Source: Alkalitalea saponilacus (GTDB lineage Bacteria; Bacteroidota; Bacteroidia; Bacteroidales; Marinilabiliaceae). From it: 32,639 bases of DNA. The position numbers and the translations under genes were made by a program. The notes under the pieces were generated by a model. That model saw nothing but the letters and a program-made list of their open reading frames with translations, was not told where the DNA came from and searched no databases. How positions within the stretch are numbered: position 1 is the stretch's first letter; each line of letters begins with the position of its first letter. The DNA is taken from NCBI RefSeq assembly GCF_900168165.1, contig NZ_FUYV01000026.1:1-32639 (forward strand). Reading direction: 5' to 3'. Below are positions 13,516-22,691 of the stretch, one piece after another.

Positions 13516-16500
13516 ATGGGAAATTCAAGGATTTTTGCATTACTGTTTGGCATCCTTGTGATGTCATGGCTTTTTCAGCCTTTAACTGGTCAGGTTACAA
13601 CTTCGGGGATAAATGGAAGGGTGCTTGATGACAACAATGAGCCACTACCTGGAGTAACAGTTGTTGCTTTGCATGAACCATCAGGAACTCAATATGGCGC
13701 TACCACTAACTCCGAAGGCTTCTATAACCTACACGGCATGCGTCCGGGGGGGCCTTACCGTGTAGAATTTTCTTTTGTTGGATATCCTAAGGAAGCGTTT
13801 TCTGAGATAGTTTTGTATTTAGGTCAAACCTTTTCTTTGGATGCTGTTTTGACAGAGGGGGCTTATGAACTTGGAGAGATTATGGTCGTTGGTCGAAAAG
13901 CCTCTGCTTTTCAAACGGACAAAACTGGTGCAATGACCAATATTTCAAACCAACAGTTGAATGAGATGCCAACCATAAACCGTAGCATTTCGGATATTGC
14001 CCGTATATCCCCGTATGCTAATGGGATGGGTTTTGCCGGAGGTGATGGTCGTTCAACCAATTTCACTGTGGATGGTGCGAATTTTAACAACAACTTTGGG
14101 TTGAGTGCAAATTTGCCGGGCGGTGGAAATCCTATTTCATTGGATGCCATTGAAGAAATTCAGGTTGTTGTAGCTCCATTTGATGTTCGCCAGACAAATT
14201 TTATTGGCGGAGGGATCAATGCTATCACAAAATCAGGTACCAACACTTTTTCCGGTTCTGCTTATACTTATTATACTAATCAGGACATGCGAGGCAACAA
14301 AATAGGAGATGTTGATTTTGGCGACCGTGATGAAGAATCCAGAACAATCTATGGTGCAACCTTAGGTGGTCCAATCATCGAAAACAAACTTTTCTTTTTT
14401 GTTAACGCCGAAATAGAAAAACAACCCGAGCAGGTTGTATTCTGGAGACCTTCTGAAAATGGTGTTGCTAATACAGATCTGATGCTTTCACGCACAATTG
14501 TGTCTGACATGCAACGGGTTAGACAACATCTGATCGATAATTATGGCTACGACCCGGGTTCTTATTCAAATTATCCGGCTGATCAAAGCAATACAAAGTT
14601 TTTGGCGCGTATTGACTGGAACATTAATGACGCAAACAAACTAAGTCTGCGTTATAACTATACCAAGAATCAGTCATGGAATCAAACAAATGGGAACTCC
14701 ACCGATGCAGGCTTCCGTAACAGGGCAATGAATCGTATCTCGCAACACTCAATGGCATTCTCAAATTCGACCTACTCCTCGGATAATATCGTGAACTCGT
14801 TCTCCTTGGATTTAAACAGTCGGTTGACCAATAATATATCAAATCAGTTCTTAGCAACCTATACCGAAATTCAGGATATGCGTGGATCTAATTCTGACCC
14901 ATTTCCATTTATTGATATTATGTACGGTGTAAATCCTGATGGCTCTCAAATTCTTGAGCCTTATATCTCGGCAGGTTATGAGCTGTTTACATGGAACAAT
15001 GGTGTAAATAACAACATTTTCAACATTGTAAATAATACAAATTTATATCTGAATGACCATAAACTAACCATAGGTGCCAGCTATGAATACCAGATGGCGA
15101 ACAATGCCTATATGCGAAACGGAACCGGATACTACCGTTATGCCAGTATCGACGATTTTTTGAATCAAGCAGCTCCAAGGGATTTCGCACTTACTTATGG
15201 TTATGATGGTGAAAAGAATCCGGCGGCAGAAGTTGCTTTTAATCAGTTTGGTATTTATGCTCAAGACGAATGGAGTGTTAATCCTGATTTGAAGTTAACA
15301 TTTGGTTTGCGTGCTGATTATCTTAAATATGTTGATAATATTATCAGAAACAATGCCATCTATGAGTTAGATTTTGGTGGTAAAAGAATTGATACAGGTG
15401 AATGGCCTTCAGCAAATGTTCAGATTTCACCAAGAGTTGGATTTGTTTGGAATGTAACTGAAGATCAGAGTGTAAAACTTCGTGGTGGTACCGGTATGTT
15501 CGCAGGCAGATTACCATTGGTGTTCTTCACCAACATGCCTACTAATTCAGGCATGGTTCAAGGTAGTTATGCAGCGGTTACAACATATGACTCCGATGGA
15601 AACATAGATGAGGTTGACCCTAATCTGGAAAGACTTGCAGGGCCAATGATCACAGATGTAAATCAAATGATCAGCACATTAGGTCTGCAAAATACCATCT
15701 CACCTGCAGACGGTGCGCTTCCTCGTGATGTTAATGCAATATATCCTGATTTTAAGATGCCTCAGGTTTGGAAAACTTCCTTAGCAATAGACTATGAAGT
15801 ACCTACCACATTCCCATTATCTGTAACTTTGGAAGGTATTTATACAAAAACCATCAACGGAGTCATGCTTAAGAATCACAACTTAAGACAACCTGATGAT
15901 AGTTGGGAACGTTTCAGTGGAGCTGATGACAGGTATATCTATCCTGCATCTGCCGATTTGACCTATGCTTCCCGAAATGCATATGTCCTTTCAAATACCA
16001 ATAAAGGATGGGGAGCAATTGGAAATATTTCTGTTTTTGCTGAGCCAATTCAGGATTTAAATCTGATGTTTGCGTACACGCTTACAGAATCCAAGGAGAT
16101 TTCAGGTATGCCAGGAAGTAATGCTGCTTCTGCTTATTCAGGACTTATTCAGGTGAATGGACCACATCTTCCTGAGTTGCAACGCTCACAGTTTGTTGTT
16201 CCCTCTAAGGTAATTGCATCAGCGTCATACAGAATTCCTTATGCGAATAATCACATGGCTACATCCGTTAACCTTTTCTATACCGGATCTTCACCATATG
16301 GAAACAGCTTTACTCTAACCAATGATATGAATGGTGATGGTATTGCAACTGATTTGATTTACATTCCTAAAGAAAGAGGTGAATTAAGTTTTGTGAGTCA
16401 GGCTGATGAAGATGCCTTCTTTGCATTCATTGCACAAGATAAGTATTTGAGTAACAATCAAGGAGGATATGCAGAGGCTTATGCTGCCAGAGCGCCATGG

Positions 16501-16812
16501 GCTCACCGTTTTGATTTGCGTTTCACTCAGGATTTTAGTCTAGATATTAGTGGACGTAAGAATACTTTGCAGTTGACACTCGACTTCCTCAATTTTGGAA
16601 ACTTTATTAACAGTGAATGGGGAGTTTACAAAAATATGTTTGCGAGCAATAACGGTCTGATTCTTACTTACGAGGGTATGGATGCCAACAATGTGCCCAG
16701 CTTCTCAATGGTTAGGGATTCTGATGGGGATTTCCTGAAGGAGACATACTCAACATATTATCACAGAAGTCAGGTTTGGCAACTCCAAATAGGTGCAAAG
16801 TATTTTTTCTAA
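13516..16812 (+). CDS. TonB-dependent receptor, Oar-like, with carboxypeptidase-regulatory-like domain
   Basis: Outer-membrane beta-barrel of 1,098 aa. Signal peptide about 1-26 (cleavage near LTGQ), a carboxypeptidase-regulatory-like beta-sandwich about 31-115 (GINGRVLDDNNEPLPGVTV ... TTNSEGFYNL), a plug about 135-240 with NFTVDGANFNNNFG and GGGINAITKSGTN, then a ~850-residue barrel ending in the aromatic GAKYFF. Plug wording and overall size match the Oar/OmpA-related subgroup rather than SusC or siderophore receptors; Oar in Myxococcus is linked to protein export, but substrates in Bacteroidota are unknown. No SusD or transporter partner is adjacent, so it stands alone between a possible promoter and a strong terminator. 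Confidence 0.9.
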   Translation: MGNSRIFALLFGILVMSWLFQPLTGQVTTSGINGRVLDDNNEPLPGVTVVALHEPSGTQYGATTNSEGFYNLHGMRPGGPYRVEFSFVGYPKEAFSEIVLYLGQTFSLDAVLTEGAYELGEIMVVGRKASAFQTDKTGAMTNISNQQLNEMPTINRSISDIARISPYANGMGFAGGDGRSTNFTVDGANFNNNFGLSANLPGGGNPISLDAIEEIQVVVAPFDVRQTNFIGGGINAITKSGTNTFSGSAYTYYTNQDMRGNKIGDVDFGDRDEESRTIYGATLGGPIIENKLFFFVNAEIEKQPEQVVFWRPSENGVANTDLMLSRTIVSDMQRVRQHLIDNYGYDPGSYSNYPADQSNTKFLARIDWNINDANKLSLRYNYTKNQSWNQTNGNSTDAGFRNRAMNRISQHSMAFSNSTYSSDNIVNSFSLDLNSRLTNNISNQFLATYTEIQDMRGSNSDPFPFIDIMYGVNPDGSQILEPYISAGYELFTWNNGVNNNIFNIVNNTNLYLNDHKLTIGASYEYQMANNAYMRNGTGYYRYASIDDFLNQAAPRDFALTYGYDGEKNPAAEVAFNQFGIYAQDEWSVNPDLKLTFGLRADYLKYVDNIIRNNAIYELDFGGKRIDTGEWPSANVQISPRVGFVWNVTEDQSVKLRGGTGMFAGRLPLVFFTNMPTNSGMVQGSYAAVTTYDSDGNIDEVDPNLERLAGPMITDVNQMISTLGLQNTISPADGALPRDVNAIYPDFKMPQVWKTSLAIDYEVPTTFPLSVTLEGIYTKTINGVMLKNHNLRQPDDSWERFSGADDRYIYPASADLTYASRNAYVLSNTNKGWGAIGNISVFAEPIQDLNLMFAYTLTESKEISGMPGSNAASAYSGLIQVNGPHLPELQRSQFVVPSKVIASASYRIPYANNHMATSVNLFYTGSSPYGNSFTLTNDMNGDGIATDLIYIPKERGELSFVSQADEDAFFAFIAQDKYLSNNQGGYAEAYAARAPWAHRFDLRFTQDFSLDISGRKNTLQLTLDFLNFGNFINSEWGVYKNMFASNNGLILTYEGMDANNVPSFSMVRDSDGDFLKETYSTYYHRSQVWQLQIGAKYFF

Positions 16813-16830
16813 GAGATAACTTAAAAGACG

Positions 16831-16863
16831 AAAAAAGACCCGTATCCCATGCGGGTCTTTTTT
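16831..16863. terminator. Bidirectional intrinsic terminator between convergent genes
   Basis: AAAAAAGACCCG (16831-16842) pairs perfectly with CGGGTCTTTTTT (16852-16863); inner bases can extend the stem to a CCC loop. T-runs exist on both strands, so it serves the receptor (plus) and the lipoprotein (minus). Confidence 0.92.
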
Positions 16864-16934
16864 GTGTTCAATTATTGTAGGTTTTATTCAAAATAGAAGT
16901 TCTGATTAAGTGGCAGATTGTATATGTTTATATT

Positions 16935-18368
16935 TCATTGCTTGGATAACTCAAATTTATAGTCCCCGTGCCATAAAGTAAAGGTATGGTCGTCTATCGT
17001 GTATCGGCTTAGGGTAAAATAGTCTGCATTATCTCTTGCAGGGTTCTCTTCATTTGGGTAAAATTCACAATATACTGCGTGAAATAAGAAATATGATTCT
17101 CCGTTGAGATCACCCAAATCATATATATAACCTTCCTGTTTGCTTCCGTATTGTTCCCAAACAATATAACCATTGTCCACGTTCAATGTGGAGATGATGT
17201 CTTCTCCGTCTTGAATATACCAAGAGCCTTCAGCAGCTGGAAAGTCTTTCATATTGACTTTTTGCATCATGATGTCATCGCTGCCGGGTCTCAAAGTCAG
17301 GGTCTTTCCATCTTCTGATAAACTGACAGGCATTCCATGTTTTACATTATCGGTTATATGATTCCATGAGTAAGAGTTGCTGTCCCAGTCATGCTGTATA
17401 GTTATTGTCAGACGATCCTGTCCGGAAGTCTCATAAGGGCCTTTATGACCTGCTACAGGGTCGCTGTCAAGAAACGAAAATAGGAGATAGTCTTCTTCTT
17501 TTATTTGTAAAAATATCATGTTGCAATCTTTGTCTCCCGGACCTAAAATGAAATGTTCAGAGATTATTAACCAATCACCAGTTAAGTCAAACTCAACATC
17601 ATGATCTCCATTGGTATCTTCCTTTGTGAAAACAACATCGCCCTCTGGAAATTTAATAGTAAACGTATCATCAGACTTATTGTATTCATATATTGCATAA
17701 TAGTCTGATGGACCATATTTCATGCTGACCTGAATGTTGATAAGCAGGTAGTTTTTGTTTTTGTAGCTCATGGTCTGTATAATTCCTGTTGTTATTTCCC
17801 CGGGAATATGCATTTGAAATGTTCCATTTTCAGCCAATGAGAGTTTCCCCATTTCGCTGTTCCATTCGCCGGATAAATGCTCTGGGTTTCTTAAAACTGT
17901 GCGTTGAAGTGTGTGTGTTTGGTTTACTTCGTCATTTTCGATTACCAAGGTGTGTTCATTTTTTATTTCAGCAGTGAGGTAGACTGAAAAAGACTCACGA
18001 CTCCCCCTCCATAATTCGGTTTGACTGTCCCATTCCTGGTGTATGTCAATAATGAGTTCACTGTCGTTCTGGTAGTAGGTGTATGGCCCATGAAGTCCGG
18101 CAACCTGCTGCTCTTCAGTCAGCGAAATAATTGTACACTCCTGGTCATTAAACTTCAAATAAAGAATCGTTGCTTCTTTGTCATCCGGGCCAATAAACGT
18201 TTCATTGTAGATGCCCACCCATGTTCCATGGATTAAATTTTCAGGATCATAATCATTTTCATCAATCAGGATCACATCGTCGTCATCATCATTACATGAT
18301 ACCCCTATTACAGCTAAGCCAGCCATAAGAATTAATAGTGTCAGTAAATTCAAGATCTTTTTAAACAT
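16935..18368 (-). CDS. Surface-exposed lipoprotein with internal ABAB duplication
   Basis: 477 aa. Hydrophobic signal 5-22, then Cys25 as lipidation site, followed at once by NDDDDD, the acidic surface-export signal of Bacteroidota lipoproteins. The rest is two copies of a two-domain unit. Unit A (about 47-150 and 264-360) shares GTW/GDW, FIGPDDKE / ILGPGDKD, QVAGLHGPY / PVAGHKGPY and HQEWDS / QHDWDS. Unit B (about 165-250 and 378-475) is a lipocalin-like sheet (SGEWN / EGSWY ... DDTFTIKF / DHTFTLWH). No known catalytic motif. Probably a beta-rich surface binding protein; ligand unknown. The gene is alone and convergent with the receptor. Confidence 0.8.
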   Translation of the reverse strand: MFKKILNLLTLLILMAGLAVIGVSCNDDDDDVILIDENDYDPENLIHGTWVGIYNETFIGPDDKEATILYLKFNDQECTIISLTEEQQVAGLHGPYTYYQNDSELIIDIHQEWDSQTELWRGSRESFSVYLTAEIKNEHTLVIENDEVNQTHTLQRTVLRNPEHLSGEWNSEMGKLSLAENGTFQMHIPGEITTGIIQTMSYKNKNYLLINIQVSMKYGPSDYYAIYEYNKSDDTFTIKFPEGDVVFTKEDTNGDHDVEFDLTGDWLIISEHFILGPGDKDCNMIFLQIKEEDYLLFSFLDSDPVAGHKGPYETSGQDRLTITIQHDWDSNSYSWNHITDNVKHGMPVSLSEDGKTLTLRPGSDDIMMQKVNMKDFPAAEGSWYIQDGEDIISTLNVDNGYIVWEQYGSKQEGYIYDLGDLNGESYFLFHAVYCEFYPNEENPARDNADYFTLSRYTIDDHTFTLWHGDYKFELSKQ

Positions 18369-18768
18369 AATCTTTTGGTTTTGTGGTTTTTAATAGATGA
18401 ATTATAAAGATATGGATTCTGGATTGTTCTTCCCAAATATTTAACAAAATAGTTGGTGGGGATTTTGGGTGTAAAATGTTTTAATTCCTGAGTTCTTGCT
18501 TTTCAATGCCCCTGGATATTCTTGTTGGTAAAGCTCTCCATGGATATGGATGCCCTTTAATTGACTGAGAATTCGTTTTCTCAATTAAATTCACCGTTTT
18601 CATTTTTATTGCTACATTTGCCCTTTCTTAAAATTCATTTAATGTTTTTGTAACGATCATTAGATTGTTACGATTTTCTTCTGATTACCAAACTAGTTTT
18701 CATTGATTTTGCCGGGTTCAAAAACCGGCGAAATGTGACTGTTAATCACATTAATAAAATCATCTAAC
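18369..18768. promoter_or_regulatory. Divergent region with two palindromes ahead of the MMPL gene
   Basis: A TACATTTG (18613-18620) fits the -7 box for the plus-strand exporter gene, though no TTG stands at the usual distance. Downstream of it lie TGTAACGAT/ATTGTTACG (18649-18672, one wobble position) and AATGTGA/TCACATT (18732-18752). The 250 bases next to the lipoprotein gene show no clear promoter. Confidence 0.4.
18732..18752. promoter_or_regulatory. Perfect palindrome AATGTGA-N7-TCACATT
   Basis: Seven-base arms with a 7-nt spacer, ending 16 nt before the GTG start. It resembles a CRP/FNR-family half-site pair (TGTGA...TCACA) but with a spacer one base longer than the classical one. If transcribed it would also form a hairpin over the ribosome-binding region. 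Confidence 0.45.
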
Positions 18769-21036
18769 GTGGATAAACTAATTGGGAAATACCGACTTCT
18801 ATTTGTACCTGCCATTTTTATTCTGGCTGTTTTGGCTGTTTCTCAGTTTCCCAGGTTAAATGTTAATCCCGGGTTTGATGATTACATTCCCGGAGAAGTT
18901 GGAAATCGTGCTTATATGAACGTTCTCGACAGTATTTTTGGTGGCAATGAAAAGCTGATGCTGATACTGACCGGGGAGGATGTTATCCTGAACCAACAAA
19001 CTTTTGAGAGGATTTACAGGTTAACAAATGGCCTTCTGGCAATTGAGGGAGTTGAGAATGCCACATCCATTAAGAATGTATTTACACTTGCCATGGTGGA
19101 TGGTTTTACCACGCAAATTCCAATTATTGATGAAGAGCAAATTGAAAAGAATGAACTCGGTGCATTAAAATCAGCCATAGAAAATAGCGAGGCAGCCCAA
19201 CGGTTTGTTTCTTCGGATTTTACATCTACGGCCATAATTGTGACGAAGTCACTTGGCACCGATGATGATGCGTTGGTGGCGGATATGATATCCGTCATTG
19301 AAAACAACCCCGGCAGGGAGGCTGTTTACATCGGGGGCCTTCCATATTTACGCACTTCCATTAAGACATACATCAATCGCGATTTAAAACTATTGCTGCC
19401 TACCGCACTGGTTTTAATGGTGTTGATGCTTTATTTCTTTTTCAGGGAGTGGAAAGGGGTTTTATTGCCTTTTTCGGTGGTTGTGTTGTCTATTATCTTC
19501 TCATTTGGGTTTATGGCTGTTATGGATTGGGAAATTTCACTGGTGTCGGTTTTGCTGCCCATCATGCTGATAGCCATTGCCAACGATTATGGCATTCACC
19601 TTATAAACTTATACCAGGAAAAGTGTAGAACAGGCAATTTCAACAGCATGGGAGCCATTGCCATGGAAATATACCGTGAACTGCGTAAGCCGATTCTGAT
19701 TACCGCCCTGACAACAATCGGGGGAATGCTTGGATTGCTGACCCATAAAATGGCTCCGGCTGCTCAGTTGGGGGTGCTTGCATCTTTGGGGATTTTGCTC
19801 GCATTTTTAATGAGCATTTTTCTGATTCCCGTGCTTCTGAGTTTTTACGGAAAAAGAAGAATCGTGCAGCGAAAGACGAAAAAAGAGAAAGAGACATTCA
19901 TCAACCTGATTTTGCCGTTGTTTGTCCGTTGGGTTTTACATCATCCCCGTCGGGTTGTGGTTTGTTTTATCATTATTGCCATTGTAAGTACTTTTGGTAT
20001 CTTTTTTATAAAAATAGATACCAACATTGAAGGTTATTTTTTGGGGAAATCGGATATAAGTAAAAGTGTTGAACTGGTAAATGAGAAGTTTGGAGGTTCA
20101 CAATACGTATCCGTATTGTTCAGTGGTGATGTTTTGTCACCCGACGCTTTGCAAAATATGGAGCACTTTGCTTTGGTGGCAACAGAAATTCCTGAAGTGG
20201 GTCATGTGCTTTCACCTTCAGCCTTCTTCAGGGAGTTGAGCCAAGGGTTATACGAGCCTGATGAAGCCGGATATGGAGAGTTGCCCCAGTCAAAAGCTGA
20301 GGCGGTTCAATATCTGGAGGTTGCATTCATGCTGGGGTTTCAGGGGGAGGTTTCTCAGCTGGTTGATTTTGATTACAGCAATGCAAGAATGCTGGTAAGC
20401 ATGACCGACGGAAGTAACCAGACAGGAAAGAAAGTGCTTGATGCTCTTCATCAAATCACGCTAAACGACCCTCGTTTGGTAGCCATCGCAGGTCCCGGAC
20501 TGTCAAAAATACAAATGGCTGACATGGTGATTCACGGTCAGATTGCATCCCTTGCACTTGCTTTGGTCATCATACTGATTCTGTTGTCGGTGATTTTTAA
20601 ATCACCGGCTGCCGGCTTTAAAGGCATTTTGCCATTGTTGCTGTCTGTGCTGTTTCTGTTTGGTGTGATGGGATATCTTGGGATTGCACTCGACATAGTG
20701 ACAGCACTGCTTTCGTCCATCATGATTGGTGTAGGCATTGATTATACCATTCATTTCTTATGGCGCTATAAATCAGAATATGCTAAATTGGCTGATAATT
20801 CCCAAGCCATTGAAAATAGTCTGATGACCGCAGGAAGAGGCATCATTTATAATGCCTTTTCCGTTATGGTTGGATTTTCTGTATTGATGCTGTCGGGGTT
20901 CGCTCCATTACGATTTTTTGGCGTGCTGGTAACGGTCTCAATTTTTGCTTGTTTAATGAGTGCTTTGTTGTTAATTCCCGCGTTAATAACACTCACAAAG
21001 CCGACTTTTTTACAAAAACAAAGTGAATTAAAATGA
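18769..21036 (+). CDS. MMPL/RND-superfamily lipid exporter
   Basis: 755-aa inner-membrane protein with the duplicated RND plan: TM1 (about 8-25), a ~170-residue periplasmic loop, five TM segments (about 207-355), a second TM and loop, and five more TM segments to the end. Each half carries the acidic proton-relay motif: AIANDYGIHL (Asp273) and GVGIDYTIHF. This fits the predicted-exporter branch related to HpnN/MMPL, which moves lipids or other hydrophobic molecules, rather than drug-efflux AcrB. It starts with GTG. The next gene, a LolA-like carrier, overlaps by 4 bases, a pairing known from several lipid and pigment export loci. Confidence 0.87.
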   Translation: MDKLIGKYRLLFVPAIFILAVLAVSQFPRLNVNPGFDDYIPGEVGNRAYMNVLDSIFGGNEKLMLILTGEDVILNQQTFERIYRLTNGLLAIEGVENATSIKNVFTLAMVDGFTTQIPIIDEEQIEKNELGALKSAIENSEAAQRFVSSDFTSTAIIVTKSLGTDDDALVADMISVIENNPGREAVYIGGLPYLRTSIKTYINRDLKLLLPTALVLMVLMLYFFFREWKGVLLPFSVVVLSIIFSFGFMAVMDWEISLVSVLLPIMLIAIANDYGIHLINLYQEKCRTGNFNSMGAIAMEIYRELRKPILITALTTIGGMLGLLTHKMAPAAQLGVLASLGILLAFLMSIFLIPVLLSFYGKRRIVQRKTKKEKETFINLILPLFVRWVLHHPRRVVVCFIIIAIVSTFGIFFIKIDTNIEGYFLGKSDISKSVELVNEKFGGSQYVSVLFSGDVLSPDALQNMEHFALVATEIPEVGHVLSPSAFFRELSQGLYEPDEAGYGELPQSKAEAVQYLEVAFMLGFQGEVSQLVDFDYSNARMLVSMTDGSNQTGKKVLDALHQITLNDPRLVAIAGPGLSKIQMADMVIHGQIASLALALVIILILLSVIFKSPAAGFKGILPLLLSVLFLFGVMGYLGIALDIVTALLSSIMIGVGIDYTIHFLWRYKSEYAKLADNSQAIENSLMTAGRGIIYNAFSVMVGFSVLMLSGFAPLRFFGVLVTVSIFACLMSALLLIPALITLTKPTFLQKQSELK

Positions 21037-21773
21037 ACAGATTAATTTCCATTATAACTGCAATAATGTTTTGCAATTTTTGGGGATTGCATTCGCAAAC
21101 CCCAAATGAGTTGTTTCGCCAATCTTTGGACAAAATAGCACGGCAAAACATTCATCTTGAAGTTGAACTTAAATCTACCGACCGAAGGGGAAACAGCCGC
21201 ATTAGGGAAATGGAAGTTTTTACATCGAACATTGATGATGTAAGGTATGTAAAAGTTGAATTGCTTTCACCCGATGAGGTGAAAGGTGTAAAGATAGTTA
21301 CATCGGGAAGTGAAGAGAATCATGGGGTAGTTGAGATTTTTATGCCTGCTACCGGAAGAGTTCAACGCCTGAGAACTTACGATAATCCAACCGTTATGGG
21401 GAGCGAAATTCCACTTGACCAGTTAAATTTTGATGCATATAGAAATTATAAGTTTTCAATGGAAGGAAGTGAAATGATCAACAGTGTGGAGCATCATAAA
21501 CTGAAATTGGAGTCACCCGATGAGGGGGGATGGTTTTATGTGTGGATATCGACAGATGAGGTTTTACTCAATCGCATTGAAAGATTTAATGCCAACGGTA
21601 TTAAATCCATGGAAACAGAGATTTCAGGTTATAAGGAAGTAGAGCAACAAAACGGAGTTTTGTTTCCTTCTAAAATTAAAACCTCCAACCATCAAACGAA
21701 CGAACAATCGGTGATGAGAATTCGTTCCGTACAACGTATCCTTCATCCTGCCAAAGAAGATTACACGCTTTGA
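21033..21773 (+). CDS. LolA-like outer-membrane lipoprotein-sorting/lipid carrier protein
   Basis: 246 aa with a signal peptide (cleavage about HSQ22) and the LolA/LolB-type half-barrel: a sheet starting IHLEVELKSTDRRGNSRIREMEV, a middle segment VEIFMPATGRVQRL typical of the family, FSMEGSEMINSVEHHKLKLES, and a C-terminal strand pair around WISTDEVLLNRIERF. Its ATG overlaps the stop of the MMPL gene (ATGA), so it probably takes the exporter's cargo across the periplasm. It is unlikely to be the housekeeping LolA, which is normally not coupled to an MMPL. Confidence 0.82.
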   Translation: MNRLISIITAIMFCNFWGLHSQTPNELFRQSLDKIARQNIHLEVELKSTDRRGNSRIREMEVFTSNIDDVRYVKVELLSPDEVKGVKIVTSGSEENHGVVEIFMPATGRVQRLRTYDNPTVMGSEIPLDQLNFDAYRNYKFSMEGSEMINSVEHHKLKLESPDEGGWFYVWISTDEVLLNRIERFNANGIKSMETEISGYKEVEQQNGVLFPSKIKTSNHQTNEQSVMRIRSVQRILHPAKEDYTL

Positions 21774-21880
21774 AAGATGATGTGAATTGGTAATTTCCGA
21801 TAGAGCAGAGGTTTTATTTTTATTCAATCCCTTAACCCAACAATTCAATAATTTGCAGTTAAGAAAAATATAGAGATATA

Positions 21881-22681
21881 GTGTTTTTTTACTCATCCAT
21901 AGAGCCGGTTTACTATCTTCTTCCCATTATAGGGTTTGTTGTAGGCCTTTTAGGAACGATGCTTGGTGGCGGTGGCGGTTTTATTTTTTTGCCATTACTA
22001 ACATTGGTTGTGGGAGCACCGGCACAAACGGCTGTGATAACCTCGTTGGTTGCCACACTTCCCATTTGCCTGGTAGGTGCAGTGGCACATTTCCGAAAGG
22101 GAAATGTGAGTTTACGCACAGGCATGCTTTTTTCATTGGTTGGAGTGGTTGGAGCCTTTTCAGGAGCTGCAATTGCGGGATACATCAGCGCTTCGCAATT
22201 GAAAATTGCTTTTGGGGTGTACTCAGTTGTTATCGCTCTGAATATATTTTTTGATACGCTTCGCAAGAGAAGGAACGAATTGAAAGGCGAACCAATCGGC
22301 AACTCCATGGTTAAAAATATAAGCGTACGTGGCGCTTTCTTCGGTTTTTTTGCCGGTGTTATTACAGGTACGTTTGGCACAAGTGGTACAGCACCCGTTC
22401 TGGCCGGATTGTTTTCCATGCGGATGGCATTAAAAATGGTAATTGGAACTTCATTGATGATAGTTCTGGTAAATACATTTTTTGCCATTGGGGCACATTT
22501 TTTATTGGGGCAGATTGATTTAACCCTGGTGTTTTTCCTCACCGGCGGCTCAGCAATTGGAGCCATTATCGGGCCTCTTATCCTCAGCGGTTCGCAACGC
22601 ATCGAGAAAAAAGAAAACAACATCAGATACGGTTATGCCGTGGTAATGGTGTTGCTTGGTATATTAATGATAACCGGATAA
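21881..22681 (+). CDS. TSUP-family permease (TauE/SafE-like)
   Basis: 266-aa membrane protein with about eight TM segments and the two TSUP repeats, each opening with a Gly-rich motif: GFVVGLLGTMLGGGGGFIFLPLL and GFFAGVITGTFGTSGTAPVL. The family carries sulfite, sulfoacetate or other small anions. Start is GTG at 21881; an ATG further in would cut TM1. The cytidylyltransferase gene begins 11 bases after its stop, so both share a transcript. Its link to the lipid genes is only by position. The long frame on the opposite strand (21913-22623) is a shadow of the Gly/Ala-rich code. Confidence 0.85.
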   Translation: MFFYSSIEPVYYLLPIIGFVVGLLGTMLGGGGGFIFLPLLTLVVGAPAQTAVITSLVATLPICLVGAVAHFRKGNVSLRTGMLFSLVGVVGAFSGAAIAGYISASQLKIAFGVYSVVIALNIFFDTLRKRRNELKGEPIGNSMVKNISVRGAFFGFFAGVITGTFGTSGTAPVLAGLFSMRMALKMVIGTSLMIVLVNTFFAIGAHFLLGQIDLTLVFFLTGGSAIGAIIGPLILSGSQRIEKKENNIRYGYAVVMVLLGILMITG

Positions 22682-22691
22682 ATAATTTAGC

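Noticed and set aside
13516-16812. SusC-type glycan receptor
   Set aside because: No SusD partner follows, and the plug sequence matches the Oar-like subgroup instead.
21913-22623. 236-aa minus-strand frame
   Set aside because: Long only because the TSUP gene on the other strand is rich in Gly/Ala/Leu codons; the Pro/Thr/Lys-rich product has no fold signature, while the plus-strand protein is a clear permease.
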